Below, piece after piece: positions 15,454 to 24,128 of a DNA stretch of 24,421 nucleotides. The notes beneath the pieces are model-generated. The model saw only the letters and a program-made list of their open reading frames with translations. It did no database searches and was not told the origin of the DNA. The stretch is from an uncultured Bacteroidota bacterium (GTDB lineage Bacteria > Bacteroidota > Bacteroidia > Bacteroidales > CAIWKO01), in the NCBI GenBank assembly GCA_937934705.1, contig CALGYY010000125.1:1-24421 (forward strand), written 5' to 3'. Each line of letters opens with the position of its first letter. Positions within the stretch are counted from its first letter, which is position 1. Both the position numbers and the translations under genes were made by a program.

Positions 15454-16617
15454 TTACCGGAATTGGATGATCTTCTGCAGGACGGATTCGTATTCCTCCA
15501 CTATCCCTTCCCATGCGTAGGCTTTTTTGAAATGCAGGACGTGTTCTGCCGGGATCGTATAATTTTTCAGAAACTTTTCATGATAATAATTTTCCAGTCT
15601 TTTGGCAAGCCCGGATGAATCCCGGGTCGCAACGATCTCCCCGTTAACGCCCTCAACGATCAGGTTTTCATTGCAGCTCACCGGCGTTGTGAAGGTATAG
15701 AGTCCCGACGCCAGGGCTTCGTTCAGGGCCATGGACATACCCTCGTTCAGCGAGGGGGCGACCATGATATGTGCTTTGCGGTAAAGCACTGCCATTTCTT
15801 CACGTGGTATCCATCCCGTGAAAACAAAATATGCCGATAAGTTGTGTCGGATGACAAATTTCTCCATGACCCGCTTCAGGGGCCCGTCGCCTGATACGAT
15901 CACCCTGAAGCTGATGCTCTTCTCCTTCAGCAGCCGTATGGCCTTCAGGAAAAGCATCGGCCCTTTTTGTTTGACCAGGCGTCCGGAAAAAAGGATGGTG
16001 AAACCGGGATCCCTCAGGGCCTGATCCGGAAAGAACAATCCCAAACCGGCTCCATTGTGGATCAGGTGGATTCTCCCCGCTTTTCCCCTGCCGAGAAAGC
16101 GTGCAGCATTGCGGAACATATCAGGTGACTGCACAAAAACGGCAGATGCAGAATGACAGATCTTACGGATGCGGAAATATGTCAGGAGGTGATAGAAAAA
16201 CATCTGACGGGGGAAAAACCAGGGAATGTCATGCCCATGACTCATGATCACATAGGGAATTCCGTATGACTGTCGGATATATTCTGCTACACCGCCGCCG
16301 GGAAGTGTAAAATGCGCGAAGATCAGATCGTAACGCTGTTCCGTCAGATGTTTGTTAAGGAAACGCCTGCAGGCTTTCATCCAATCAAGCATCTCGGGAG
16401 GGCCGGAACGAAAAGTGTGCTTTCTTCTGGATCGAAGACGGTAAACCCCGGGACTGGTCTCACCGGGCAGGCTCATTTCAGTCTCGCCTTCATACCAGGT
16501 GGTCAGCACCCATACCTCGTGTCCCCTGGCCCTGAGCCCCTCGGCAATGTGGCGCGAAATCACACCGGCACCACCACCCAGGGGAGGGTATTCATAATTC
16601 AGAACCAGCAACTTCAT
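15454..16617 (-). CDS. Family 4 glycosyltransferase
   Basis: A 387-residue GT-B enzyme. The N-terminus has LNYEYPPLGGGAGVISRHIA (residues 5-24), the glycine-rich acceptor-side loop of GT4. The C-terminal half has FSGRLVKQKG (~210-219), VSGDGPL and the E-x7-E motif in NEGMSMALNEAL (Glu292 and Glu300). A retaining transfer from a nucleotide sugar to a growing surface glycan is expected; the sugar is not readable. The ATG at 16617 is chosen over upstream alternatives because a -7 element ends 4 bases before it. It lies near but outside the five-gene operon, on the opposite strand. Confidence 0.88.
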   Translation of the reverse strand: MKLLVLNYEYPPLGGGAGVISRHIAEGLRARGHEVWVLTTWYEGETEMSLPGETSPGVYRLRSRRKHTFRSGPPEMLDWMKACRRFLNKHLTEQRYDLIFAHFTLPGGGVAEYIRQSYGIPYVIMSHGHDIPWFFPRQMFFYHLLTYFRIRKICHSASAVFVQSPDMFRNAARFLGRGKAGRIHLIHNGAGLGLFFPDQALRDPGFTILFSGRLVKQKGPMLFLKAIRLLKEKSISFRVIVSGDGPLKRVMEKFVIRHNLSAYFVFTGWIPREEMAVLYRKAHIMVAPSLNEGMSMALNEALASGLYTFTTPVSCNENLIVEGVNGEIVATRDSSGLAKRLENYYHEKFLKNYTIPAEHVLHFKKAYAWEGIVEEYESVLQKIIQFR

Positions 16618-16621
16618 GCGA

Positions 16622-16629
16622 CAAAGATA
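16622..16629 (-). promoter_or_regulatory. -7 promoter element TATCTTTG for the GT4 gene
   Basis: An exact TAnnTTTG match only 4 bases from the ATG at 16617. Transcription should begin at or next to the A of the start codon, making the mRNA leaderless or nearly so. No -33 TTTG was found at 17-20 bases upstream. Confidence 0.5.
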
Positions 16630-16728
16630 ATAAAGCAAAAGAAGGAATTTGCAGAAGGCGTGCGTGCCGCAAAGAAGGATACCTGAAAAGTGTCGTCATG
16701 ACCACCTTCAAATCTTCGTTATCTTTAG

Positions 16729-16736
16729 TAATTTTG
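16729..16736 (+). promoter_or_regulatory. -7 promoter element TAATTTTG for the thioredoxin-like gene
   Basis: An exact TAnnTTTG match, 16 bases before the ATG at 16753, giving a leader of about 11 bases. A second, imperfect copy (TATCTTTA) lies at 16720-16727. Confidence 0.5.
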
Positions 16737-16752
16737 CAGAAAACACAAGGAA

Positions 16753-18132
16753 ATGAGGCCTGCGAAATGGATGTGGACGGTTCTTTTTTTGTTACCCCTG
16801 ATCAGCTCAGCTCAATATGAGCTGACGTTCAGGATCAAAGGATTGCCGGCAGGGACAGCTTATCTCCTCTCCATCAGGGGTAACAGTCTTGAAGCCATCG
16901 ACAGTTGTCAGGTGAAAGACCAGTGCATACGCTTCAGCATCCCGGAAAACCGGTCTGCCGGGATGTACCGCATGGCTTTTTGTGACAGTCTTTTCACGGA
17001 TGTTATATTTAATAGTGAAAACATACATATTATATCTGAAACAATGCTTCCGGACCTGTCACCGCAGGTCAGCAGCAGCGATGAGAACAAAGTTTATTTT
17101 GCCTACTGGAGATTTGCACAGCGCATTAATGATACGGTCAACCTGATTGCCTCCACCGGAGATGCGATGTATGAAGCCAGCGGTCACAAAATGACACCGG
17201 CACTCGACAGCATGCAGCGAAAGGCTTACGCCCTGAATAAACGCCTTCAGCTATTTGCCGACAGTCTTGTACGTACCCACCCGGCTTTGTTTGCCGCGAA
17301 AGTGATCCGGGCATACCAAACGCCCGATTATTATGCCTACCTGAAATCCCCGGGGGCATATCCTTACCCGACACGACTGGAATACCTGAGGAGCCACTTT
17401 TTCGATAACCTGGATCTGAAAGATCCGGTACTCCTGAATACAGAGGTGGTTTTTATGCTGTTGACAGATTACCTGCAGACCTTCGGAGATCCTCCTTCTT
17501 CGGCAACTTTTATCCGCGCCACTGACACGATCATGAAGGTATTTGCGCCTTATCCGGACATGCAGGAATATGCACTTACTCTGTTAATCAACAGTTTTGA
17601 GCACACACAGTGGGAGAAGGTTTTTTTGCATATTATTCAGAATTATATCGGAAGCAATTCTTGCGGGATTGACGGATCGGCATATACTCAAAAGGCAGAG
17701 ATCATCATGAACCTGCAGCCGGGTAAACCTGCACCGGACATCAGCATGAATGATATCCGCGGGAAGGAGGTCAGGCTTTCCGGAGTGACTGCCGCATATA
17801 CGCTGATTCTGTTCTGGGGCACGGAGTGTGAGCACTGTCACCAGATGATGCCGGGTTTGATTGCCCTTTACGACAAGTATCACGGTGAAGGTTTCGAAAT
17901 CTTTGCTGTGGCTGTCGACACCGATGCTGCGGTCTGGAAAGCCCATCTCAGCGCAGAACCATTGCCGTGGATAAATGTCTGTGATTTCATGGGGGTTGAA
18001 AGTGAAGCCTTCATCAGGTATAACACATGGTTCACTCCGGCTTTCTTTTTACTGGGACCCGATAAGACCATTATCGCCAGACCTTATCTGCTCAGCCAGA
18101 TTGAGGCACTCCTGAAGGAGAAACTTAAGTGA
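16753..18132 (+). CDS. Periplasmic thioredoxin-like protein, DUF4369-DUF5106-TlpA type
   Basis: A 459-residue protein with a signal peptide (about 1-20, ending ISSA). A DUF4369-like beta domain (~22-100) is followed by a helical DUF5106-like region (~105-310, with FFDNLDLKDPVLLNT) and a C-terminal TlpA/AhpC-TSA thioredoxin fold (~320-459). The redox site is Cys359-Glu-His-Cys362 in WGTECEHCHQMMPG, and the cis-Pro loop is WFTPAFFLL. No lipobox Cys is apparent, so it is probably soluble in the periplasm. It is expected to reduce or isomerise disulfides in exported proteins; the partner is unknown. It stands alone with its own promoter and converges on the T9SS gene with a 6-base gap. Confidence 0.82.
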   Translation: MRPAKWMWTVLFLLPLISSAQYELTFRIKGLPAGTAYLLSIRGNSLEAIDSCQVKDQCIRFSIPENRSAGMYRMAFCDSLFTDVIFNSENIHIISETMLPDLSPQVSSSDENKVYFAYWRFAQRINDTVNLIASTGDAMYEASGHKMTPALDSMQRKAYALNKRLQLFADSLVRTHPALFAAKVIRAYQTPDYYAYLKSPGAYPYPTRLEYLRSHFFDNLDLKDPVLLNTEVVFMLLTDYLQTFGDPPSSATFIRATDTIMKVFAPYPDMQEYALTLLINSFEHTQWEKVFLHIIQNYIGSNSCGIDGSAYTQKAEIIMNLQPGKPAPDISMNDIRGKEVRLSGVTAAYTLILFWGTECEHCHQMMPGLIALYDKYHGEGFEIFAVAVDTDAAVWKAHLSAEPLPWINVCDFMGVESEAFIRYNTWFTPAFFLLGPDKTIIARPYLLSQIEALLKEKLK

Positions 18133-18138
18133 GGCAGA

Positions 18139-20058
18139 TTATTCTGTAATCAGCAGTTTGCGTGTGCAGCTTTCACCGGTGGCAAAACTGTTGATCCGCA
18201 GGATGTAATAGCCCCGGGTGAGGGCATCGAGGGAGAGAACGCTGCGCCAGGGCAAATCGGAAACTTTCATACCCAGGTAATTGAAAATCTCTATACTGAC
18301 ATTTTCTTCGGGCGTCTGGGCCATATATTTGTCCGGTAGCCAGATGCTCAACTGGCGTCCCACCCCCAGGGGATTGGGGTAAAGTTCTGCCTGCAGTTCT
18401 TCAATTCCGTCAGGACCGTCAGCTTTTTTGGATTGTCCGGCCGTACCCATCACTGGCTGCATCATCACAGAACCGTTGAAAACAGTGGGCTCCCAGCTGC
18501 CTTCAGCATTGTAAAACATATTTGCGGATGCATCAGTGTTCATATCGAAGCCGATATTCAATACTTCATCGGTGATCTGCTGCCAGCCGATATAGAAGGT
18601 TCCGCTGAGGGTCAGCACAGTGTCTTCGATAAAATAAGTGTGGAACTTATTCAGGCTGTCGCTGAACCATGGTCTGAGCCGGCTTGATTTGTAGATCACT
18701 TTTTCCGGACTCAGGGATTCCCAGACCATCAGATAGAAGTACCTGGATGAAGGATCGGAAAAGGTCTGGTTGAAGAACATTTTCACGGCGCCCAGGGTGT
18801 CCGCCTGGTTCAGCGTGAAGCGGTAAGCAAAGCGGGATCCGGGGCCGGCCAGTCCATAACCGGCCTCTGCCGTGCCGTCATCATATGCATAATAATTATA
18901 GAACCGCTGGTAGTGCCTGATGGTATCATTGCTGATATTGTTATCGGCCCATCCGTTGATGCCCAGGGCGTGCGTGACCTCAAACACCGTGCTGTCGCTG
19001 GTCATCACCGGCAGGGTGAAATCCAGCGCCGGCCGGGTGTGGAAGGGCCAGTTATGATAGCCGGAGGTAATATAAGGCTGAATATCGTAATCACCGCCCA
19101 GTTTTGTGTAGGTGAAACCTCCTCCAAGTTCTTTCACAATATAGCGGTATGATATATTGTTGATGTTGCTATTTAGATTGGAAATTGTCATATACATCGT
19201 ATCCTTCAACGACGCATTCGTAAACTGTCGTGCCGGCATTTGCATATACTCCTTCAGCAGTGATGGTGCTCTTTCTACGAAAGTGATATCGGGGAATACG
19301 GTGTCTGTTTTGCTGCGGTTGAGGTTCAGGTATACATAGTCGAGGTTCCACTGATCCATATTGCTTTGCCAGGAAGGGAGGTTATTGTTGGCGATGCTGG
19401 CGTAGTTGCTGAAACGGAATTGGAACTCATTGCTGAAGAAATCGGGATTTGTTATGGGGATCATCACCAGTTTGAAATTCCTCTGGTAACGGGCATAGAA
19501 GTTTTCGAAAGACTCGCCTGGGATGGCCCAGATTTCCTGCCATTCGGATTCCACCGGGTTATAAAACTCAAGGATGAGTGAATCCTCCGGATCGGGGGGG
19601 TTACCAAAACCTTCAGGCTGGTAATAAAAGCTCAGATAGACGGAGTCTGCCGGAACGATGGGTCCGGGTGTTCCGCTGATGACAGAATCAAGCCTTATAC
19701 TTACTGAGGTGAGATAATCGGCCAGAAAGGGTGTGGAGGTAGCCCAGGAATAAACGGCGCCGGTGTCGTCGAGTGCATCCAGAGTGACCATGCCTACACT
19801 GGTTGGTTTCGGGCCGAAACTGCGGTTCACAAAGGCATAGTGATCTTCCCAGCGTGCGGTTGAAGGGTAAACAGAATCTTCGGAGAAATCGTCCATGAAA
19901 GGCAGTTCATAACCGTTGCCTGCTTTGGGTTGGATCAGGCTGCCTTGCCGGGCATATTTCAGAGCCGGATTACTTTGCAGCGGAAGCAGCATCTCCTGGG
20001 CGTGAACTCCCAGCAGGAATCCCGGAAAGCAAAGCGAAAGTATCAGACGTTTAAACAT
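18139..20058 (-). CDS. T9SS type A secreted protein of unknown function
   Basis: A 639-residue protein with a signal peptide (about 1-20, ending GVHA). The body is aromatic- and Asp-rich, with beta-strand patterns such as LPFMDDFSEDSVYPSTARWE near the start, VYLSFYYQPEG and YYAYDDGTAEAGYGL. These are typical of large Bacteroidota exported proteins with jelly-roll segments, but no enzyme motif is visible. The last ~85 residues (ELYPNPLGVG ... TRGYYILRI) are a T9SS type A sorting domain. It follows the PASTA gene by 11 bases and has no promoter of its own that I can see, so the two are probably co-expressed. The function is unknown and nothing suggests truncation. Confidence 0.8.
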   Translation of the reverse strand: MFKRLILSLCFPGFLLGVHAQEMLLPLQSNPALKYARQGSLIQPKAGNGYELPFMDDFSEDSVYPSTARWEDHYAFVNRSFGPKPTSVGMVTLDALDDTGAVYSWATSTPFLADYLTSVSIRLDSVISGTPGPIVPADSVYLSFYYQPEGFGNPPDPEDSLILEFYNPVESEWQEIWAIPGESFENFYARYQRNFKLVMIPITNPDFFSNEFQFRFSNYASIANNNLPSWQSNMDQWNLDYVYLNLNRSKTDTVFPDITFVERAPSLLKEYMQMPARQFTNASLKDTMYMTISNLNSNINNISYRYIVKELGGGFTYTKLGGDYDIQPYITSGYHNWPFHTRPALDFTLPVMTSDSTVFEVTHALGINGWADNNISNDTIRHYQRFYNYYAYDDGTAEAGYGLAGPGSRFAYRFTLNQADTLGAVKMFFNQTFSDPSSRYFYLMVWESLSPEKVIYKSSRLRPWFSDSLNKFHTYFIEDTVLTLSGTFYIGWQQITDEVLNIGFDMNTDASANMFYNAEGSWEPTVFNGSVMMQPVMGTAGQSKKADGPDGIEELQAELYPNPLGVGRQLSIWLPDKYMAQTPEENVSIEIFNYLGMKVSDLPWRSVLSLDALTRGYYILRINSFATGESCTRKLLITE

Positions 20059-20069
20059 CGGCGGCTGGC

Positions 20070-20846
20070 TTACTTGTTTTTAAAATCGTGTTTTCGTTCA
20101 GAGCGGTAATAGAGCTTGACAGTCGTTCCCATGCTGACCACGTTTCTGAATCCAGGAACGGCTTTGTACACCCGGGATACGGTGGTGTCGGCACCATCTT
20201 CAAAAATTTCTTCGCCCAGGTTCAGGCTGTTGGCTTTCAGTTCCTTGATGGCCTCACCCTGCTTCATTCCGTAAAGATCCGGAATCTCCACTTTCTCGTT
20301 ATCTTCCCCCTGTCCGAGCACCAAATCGATCTTTGATCCTTTTTCGATCAGGCTGCCTTCTTCGATCACCTTTCCTTTGAATTTCTGTTTGAGTACGGCA
20401 TTAGTGGCGATATCAGGGACATACTGAAGCTTGCCCACCATGAGACCGTAGGTTTCCAGCATGGCCGTGGCCTGTCTCAGCGTGAGGTCGATCAGGTTCG
20501 GCATTTCCACCTGTTCAGGCTGAAGGGCAACCACAGTGAGGTACACCTTACGGTTGTCCTTAACCCTGGTACCTGCTGCAGGATCCTGCATCACCACACT
20601 GCCTTTCTCCAGACGGAAATCATAGATGGAGTCGATAATTTCATAGCGCACATCATAATCGTCGGCATAATCATCCAATTCGCTGATATGCTTGCCCGCG
20701 AAATCCGGGACATCAATGGAGCTGCCGTGAAGCGTATAAATATCCAAAGCCTTCAGGGTAAACCAAAGGATAAAAATGCTGAGCACGATGGCCAGACCTG
20801 TATGTATCCAAAAGTACTTGCTCTTGAAAAAACGAAAAAAGCCCAT
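20070..20846 (-). CDS. Membrane-anchored PASTA-domain protein without kinase
   Basis: A 258-residue protein from ATG 20846. A TTG 13 codons upstream is possible, but the added residues look like leader sequence. A short basic N-terminus and one membrane helix (~13-32) precede three PASTA domains (~40-108, 110-180 and 183-250), each with P-D/N-L/F, a G-x-x-x-x-x-A/L helix and a turn such as DPAAGTRV or VPGFRNVV. PASTA domains bind peptidoglycan or its precursors. There is no Ser/Thr kinase or transpeptidase domain, so a periplasmic cell-wall-sensing or scaffolding role is inferred. It is first in a two-gene unit with the T9SS protein. Confidence 0.85.
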   Translation of the reverse strand: MGFFRFFKSKYFWIHTGLAIVLSIFILWFTLKALDIYTLHGSSIDVPDFAGKHISELDDYADDYDVRYEIIDSIYDFRLEKGSVVMQDPAAGTRVKDNRKVYLTVVALQPEQVEMPNLIDLTLRQATAMLETYGLMVGKLQYVPDIATNAVLKQKFKGKVIEEGSLIEKGSKIDLVLGQGEDNEKVEIPDLYGMKQGEAIKELKANSLNLGEEIFEDGADTTVSRVYKAVPGFRNVVSMGTTVKLYYRSERKHDFKNK

Positions 20847-20886
20847 GGATTTGCCGTTTTGTTCTGTCAGCCCTCTCGGGCGCAAT

Positions 20887-20902
20887 GATTAACTTGTTAA
20901 TC
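20887..20902. repeat. Inverted repeat GATTAAC-TT-GTTAATC in the PASTA leader
   Basis: Perfect 7-base arms around a 2-base centre, about 40 bases upstream of the PASTA ATG and 24 bases downstream of the predicted -7 element. The symmetry suits a dimeric regulator site; the AT-rich 7-bp stem with a 2-base loop would be a poor RNA hairpin. Confidence 0.5.
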
Positions 20903-20925
20903 CGCTTTTTATTGCATCGGAAGGG

Positions 20926-20933
20926 CAAAGATA
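20926..20933 (-). promoter_or_regulatory. -7 promoter element TATCTTTG for the PASTA/T9SS unit
   Basis: An exact TAnnTTTG match, about 80 bases before the ATG at 20846. A TTG 16 bases upstream (20950-20952) could be a weak -33 element. The leader of ~75 bases holds the inverted repeat at 20887-20902. Confidence 0.5.
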
Positions 20934-21000
20934 CATAAAGATCGCGGATCAATGGCAAGTGGCAGGCTCACGGCTCAAAATCAGCGATGAACAGATCAGA

Positions 21001-21037
21001 TTATAAAGAAAAGCGGGCTGTTGAGAACAACCCGCTT
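21001..21037 (-). terminator. Intrinsic terminator of the beta-helix T9SS gene
   Basis: Arms at 21026-21037 and 21011-21022 form a 12-bp stem around a 3-base loop. In RNA from the - strand every position pairs, one as a G-U wobble; on the + strand the same position would be a C-A mismatch. A T-rich tract (TTCTTT) follows the stem on the - strand. It begins 29 bases after the beta-helix stop codon. Confidence 0.85.
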
Positions 21038-21065
21038 ACAAACAATCCACAAACCTGAAAACACT

Positions 21066-23840
21066 CTATCTGTGCAGTATAATTCTCGAGTAATGAACAG
21101 TTTGTCTGCAGTTCACTTTCAGAAAGTAAACCCCATCATTCAGGTTTGAAAGATCAATAGTGGCTGATACGAGATCCTGACTGATCATACCGGCAGATTG
21201 CTCTGAGCCATCGATTAAGATCACCAGTCTTCCGTTCAGATCCAGAATCTCGGCAGTCTGAATACCTGAGGCCTCCAGGTGTACAATGCCTCCGGTGGGG
21301 TTCGGATAAACGTTTATTCCTGTAGTGGCGGCTGCATCTTCAATGCCTGTCAGGCTCACCAGATATACGGAATCTGTGGCCAGACACCCGTCACTATTAC
21401 TGACAGTAACACTATACCAGCCCGGATTGTTCGCAATACAGGTTTGCCCACCAGATCCGTTTTGCCAGAGATAAGAGGCGTAACCGGCTCCGGGATTAAG
21501 CAGATAAGGGAAACCGGTATATATGGTATCATTAAGCCCGCCCAGGCTGACAAAGGGTTCAGCGTAGTTTTCAACAATGGAAATCAGGGTGTCGTTCGTG
21601 CGGACCATGTCGTGGGGAACAGAAACATAGGTAATCACGGTATAGAGGGTGTTGGTGCTGAAATCTTCAGTAGAAGAAAAGGTATAGATGATGCTGTCCA
21701 GCGGGGCGAGATCAGACGTGAGAACAAGAAATTCCTCCCCGTGGCTGATGCCTTTATCATAAGCTGCTATAATGGTGTCTCCCGCACGAAGTGTGGTTTC
21801 TCCCTGGTTAATGATCGACAGGCTGATGTGTTCGTTACTCATATTGCATGAAGAAACCGGATGCATAAGCGTCCCGACGGCAATGTCAATATGGTCATAA
21901 ATCCTGACGTTATCAAATGCGAATCCTTCATCGGCGACGGAGACGTCAGAACCAAAAACGATTCGCAGTTTAACCATGGGATTACCGGCCAGATTCGGAA
22001 TGGCGTGTTTGGCTGTCCTCCAACCATTGGAGCCATTCCCGGTCGCGATCCTTCCGGACCAGCCATTCTGGTTGCCGGCAAACATTAAGCCCGTAACAGT
22101 GTGATATGTATACCAGTTAAAAGGATCCCCGAAGGTCCCGACATGGTTCCACGTATTCCCGAGGTCTGTTGAATACTGCAGGGCGGCGCCATCATAGGTG
22201 ATCTCGCAGTTCCACCAGATGTCCAGCTCAATAATGGGTGATTGCAGCTGACTCATATCAAAATAAGGACTCTCTACATATGAATTTTCATTATGGTTAT
22301 AGTTCCCGGTCAGATTGGTTACCCAGCAATTTGTGCCTGATGAAGCATGATTAATCACGGTACCAGCCGGCGTTCCGAATTGCCAGGAAGAAAGGGTGCC
22401 ACCTGACATCCAGGCCCCCTGCCCGCTTTCAAAGTCATCGAGCCAGGGAAAGCTGCTGATAACGACCGGAGGGATTACATTCTCGTCAGCGCCTATCCAG
22501 GGGGTCACAGCATCACGCAATTCACCGTCAATATCATCTGTCACTTCAGGTACAGGGATTCCGGCTTTAAGCGTGTCGTAAGAGGTATGCAAATCAGTGG
22601 CGGAGATAAACTGCGGGTCAAGTGAAATGGAATGGGGATCCTGCGAACTTGCAGCCTGCCATGAGGCCAGATCCGTGTAATTGGTTGAATTGATGTTGGC
22701 CAGGTTGGTGCCGTTGGTGTATAAATCGTTGTAGTCAAGAGTGAATCCCGAGTTCACATAACAAAACAGGGCGTGACCGTTACCGTTGTTCGCCAGGATG
22801 TTGTTCCTGATCTCAACATTGCTTGTGGTGGCCATAACAACGAAGAGTTTACTTGTAGAGTAATTACCGGTGAATGAAACACTGTTAAAAACAAACTTCT
22901 GATAGCTGTTGCCCTCGGAGTTGATGCCGAAAGTCAGCATACTCTGAAAACTGATAAAGTTATTTGCAATAATTCCAGGATGTGATGCGGTTCCGGTGCA
23001 GGAGTAAATATGAATTCCCCTCATGCCACCGTTCCCGGTCTTGGTGATCCTGTTCCTGACTACCCGGAGATCGTTCTGACAAAAACGACATTCAATCCCG
23101 TAATAATTGGAGGATGCCAGGTTGTTGTTCAGAATATTCCCACTGATTATAGGCGAATCCTGGAACCGCATAAAAATTCCAAAGAAATATTGATTATTGA
23201 TATTATTATCAATTATTTCTGTGCCATTTTCCAGAGCAGACGTGGATTCGCCGAAGTAATAGATCCCATAGGATCCGTTATTGATCACGTTTGACATGAT
23301 GAGGTTGTTGTTGTCGGTCGACAGGCTTGAGTTGTAAATCACGGCATAATCCTCACTGTTTGATGTAATGATATTTCCGCTGATGACGTTATTGCGGATG
23401 ATATTGACATTCGCACCGCCGGTGATCTCTATGGCTCTTGCATAAAGTGCCCCGGTAGCCTGGATGGAAATCTTCTCCAGGATGATATAGTCAGCGCCGT
23501 TCAGACTGATCACATAATTCTGGGCCGCTGAGCTGGCTGCATAGGTCACCGTGACACTGGTACTGTCGCCTGTTAGTGACCGGAATGTAACGGTATTCGT
23601 TGAGCTGGCACCCGTAATCTGGGGTATGCTGACCTGTTCATTGTAGGTGGCGCTGTTGATGTTAAACACGACAGGACCGCTGACACCATTGGTGCTTAAG
23701 GCACTTACGGCCGCATTAATGTTCAGATAATCTGCAGAGATACCACCAATGGTATAAATTCCGGATAAAGGTTGCGCCGTACTGCTCTGGCTGAGCAGAA
23801 AAAACAGAAAGGCGGAGATGAAAAGCATTTTTGTTTTCAT
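21066..23840 (-). CDS. T9SS-secreted parallel beta-helix protein
   Basis: A 924-residue protein from ATG 23840. Upstream in-frame codons to 23912 are not used, because the signal peptide (MKTKMLFISAFLFFLLSQSS) starts here. The N-terminal segment (IYTIGGISADYLNINAAVSA) opens a right-handed parallel beta-helix (~25-440) with Asn-rich coils such as NVNIIRNNVISGN, as in pectate-lyase-like folds. A jelly-roll domain follows (~470-650: WLDDFESGQGAW to GFAFDNVRIYD). After it come a region like those that pair with extracellular beta-sandwiches (~655-760), an Ig-like segment (SYLWQNGSGG) and a T9SS type A sorting domain (INVYPNPTGG ... DGVYFLKV). No catalytic residues can be assigned, so adhesion or glycan binding is as likely as lyase activity. 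It has its own terminator and a promoter about 240 bases upstream. Confidence 0.85.
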   Translation of the reverse strand: MKTKMLFISAFLFFLLSQSSTAQPLSGIYTIGGISADYLNINAAVSALSTNGVSGPVVFNINSATYNEQVSIPQITGASSTNTVTFRSLTGDSTSVTVTYAASSAAQNYVISLNGADYIILEKISIQATGALYARAIEITGGANVNIIRNNVISGNIITSNSEDYAVIYNSSLSTDNNNLIMSNVINNGSYGIYYFGESTSALENGTEIIDNNINNQYFFGIFMRFQDSPIISGNILNNNLASSNYYGIECRFCQNDLRVVRNRITKTGNGGMRGIHIYSCTGTASHPGIIANNFISFQSMLTFGINSEGNSYQKFVFNSVSFTGNYSTSKLFVVMATTSNVEIRNNILANNGNGHALFCYVNSGFTLDYNDLYTNGTNLANINSTNYTDLASWQAASSQDPHSISLDPQFISATDLHTSYDTLKAGIPVPEVTDDIDGELRDAVTPWIGADENVIPPVVISSFPWLDDFESGQGAWMSGGTLSSWQFGTPAGTVINHASSGTNCWVTNLTGNYNHNENSYVESPYFDMSQLQSPIIELDIWWNCEITYDGAALQYSTDLGNTWNHVGTFGDPFNWYTYHTVTGLMFAGNQNGWSGRIATGNGSNGWRTAKHAIPNLAGNPMVKLRIVFGSDVSVADEGFAFDNVRIYDHIDIAVGTLMHPVSSCNMSNEHISLSIINQGETTLRAGDTIIAAYDKGISHGEEFLVLTSDLAPLDSIIYTFSSTEDFSTNTLYTVITYVSVPHDMVRTNDTLISIVENYAEPFVSLGGLNDTIYTGFPYLLNPGAGYASYLWQNGSGGQTCIANNPGWYSVTVSNSDGCLATDSVYLVSLTGIEDAAATTGINVYPNPTGGIVHLEASGIQTAEILDLNGRLVILIDGSEQSAGMISQDLVSATIDLSNLNDGVYFLKVNCRQTVHYSRIILHR

Positions 23841-23967
23841 TGTAATTGGATTTTGTGATTGTTGTTTTGCGATTAAGGAATGTGAAGGCATTGGTCGGAC
23901 ACCTCCGGGCACAAAAGTTCAGCGCCTTCAGATAAAGAATTGTATGATTGAACTCTTGTGGAATGAC

Positions 23968-24048
23968 CTATGCTGAAGAATAGGCAACAGGAGGCGTTTC
24001 AGCGGGATAAACCCCGCTTTGAGGGGGAAGGTGCGTCATGTTTTTCAT
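23968..24048 (-). other. Candidate leader ORF of 26 codons upstream of the beta-helix gene
   Basis: Within the predicted long leader, ATG 24048 opens a 26-codon frame (MKNMTHLPPQSGVYPAETPP and 6 more residues) ending TAG. An overlapping 18-codon frame starts at ATG 24055 and ends TGA at 23999. A hairpin (AGCGGG 24001-24006 with CCCGCT 24013-24018) lies within both. There is no independent evidence of translation; chance frames of this length are common. Confidence 0.2.
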
Positions 24049-24078
24049 GGTTCATGGTTTTAATGATTGTCTGTGAGG

Positions 24079-24108
24079 CAAAAGTACAGGCCGCCTGATT
24101 CCCCCAAA
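24079..24108 (-). promoter_or_regulatory. Near-consensus promoter of the beta-helix gene: TTTG-N18-TACTTTTG
   Basis: The -33 element TTTG (24105-24108) and the exact -7 element TACTTTTG (24079-24086) are separated by 18 bases, the best Bacteroidota primary-sigma promoter in the window. Transcription should start near 24074, leaving a ~235-base untranslated leader before ATG 23840. Confidence 0.6.
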
Positions 24109-24128
24109 ACAGAAGAATTCCTGTTTTG
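24105..24128. promoter_or_regulatory. Operator-like dyad CAAAACAG-N8-CTGTTTTG over the -33 element
   Basis: Perfect 8-base arms (24105-24112 and 24121-24128) with an 8-base spacer. The left arm contains the -33 TTTG of the beta-helix promoter. Further CCTGTTTT (24142-24149) and CCTG (24168-24171) copies lie upstream, with CCTGTTTT at 24120-24127 overlapping the right arm. A bound regulator would block or contact RNA polymerase here. Confidence 0.45.

Noticed and set aside
18120..18160. Small GATTA/TAATC inverted repeat between convergent genes
   Set aside because: The stem is only 5 bp, AT-rich and lacks a T-run, so it is not a credible terminator.
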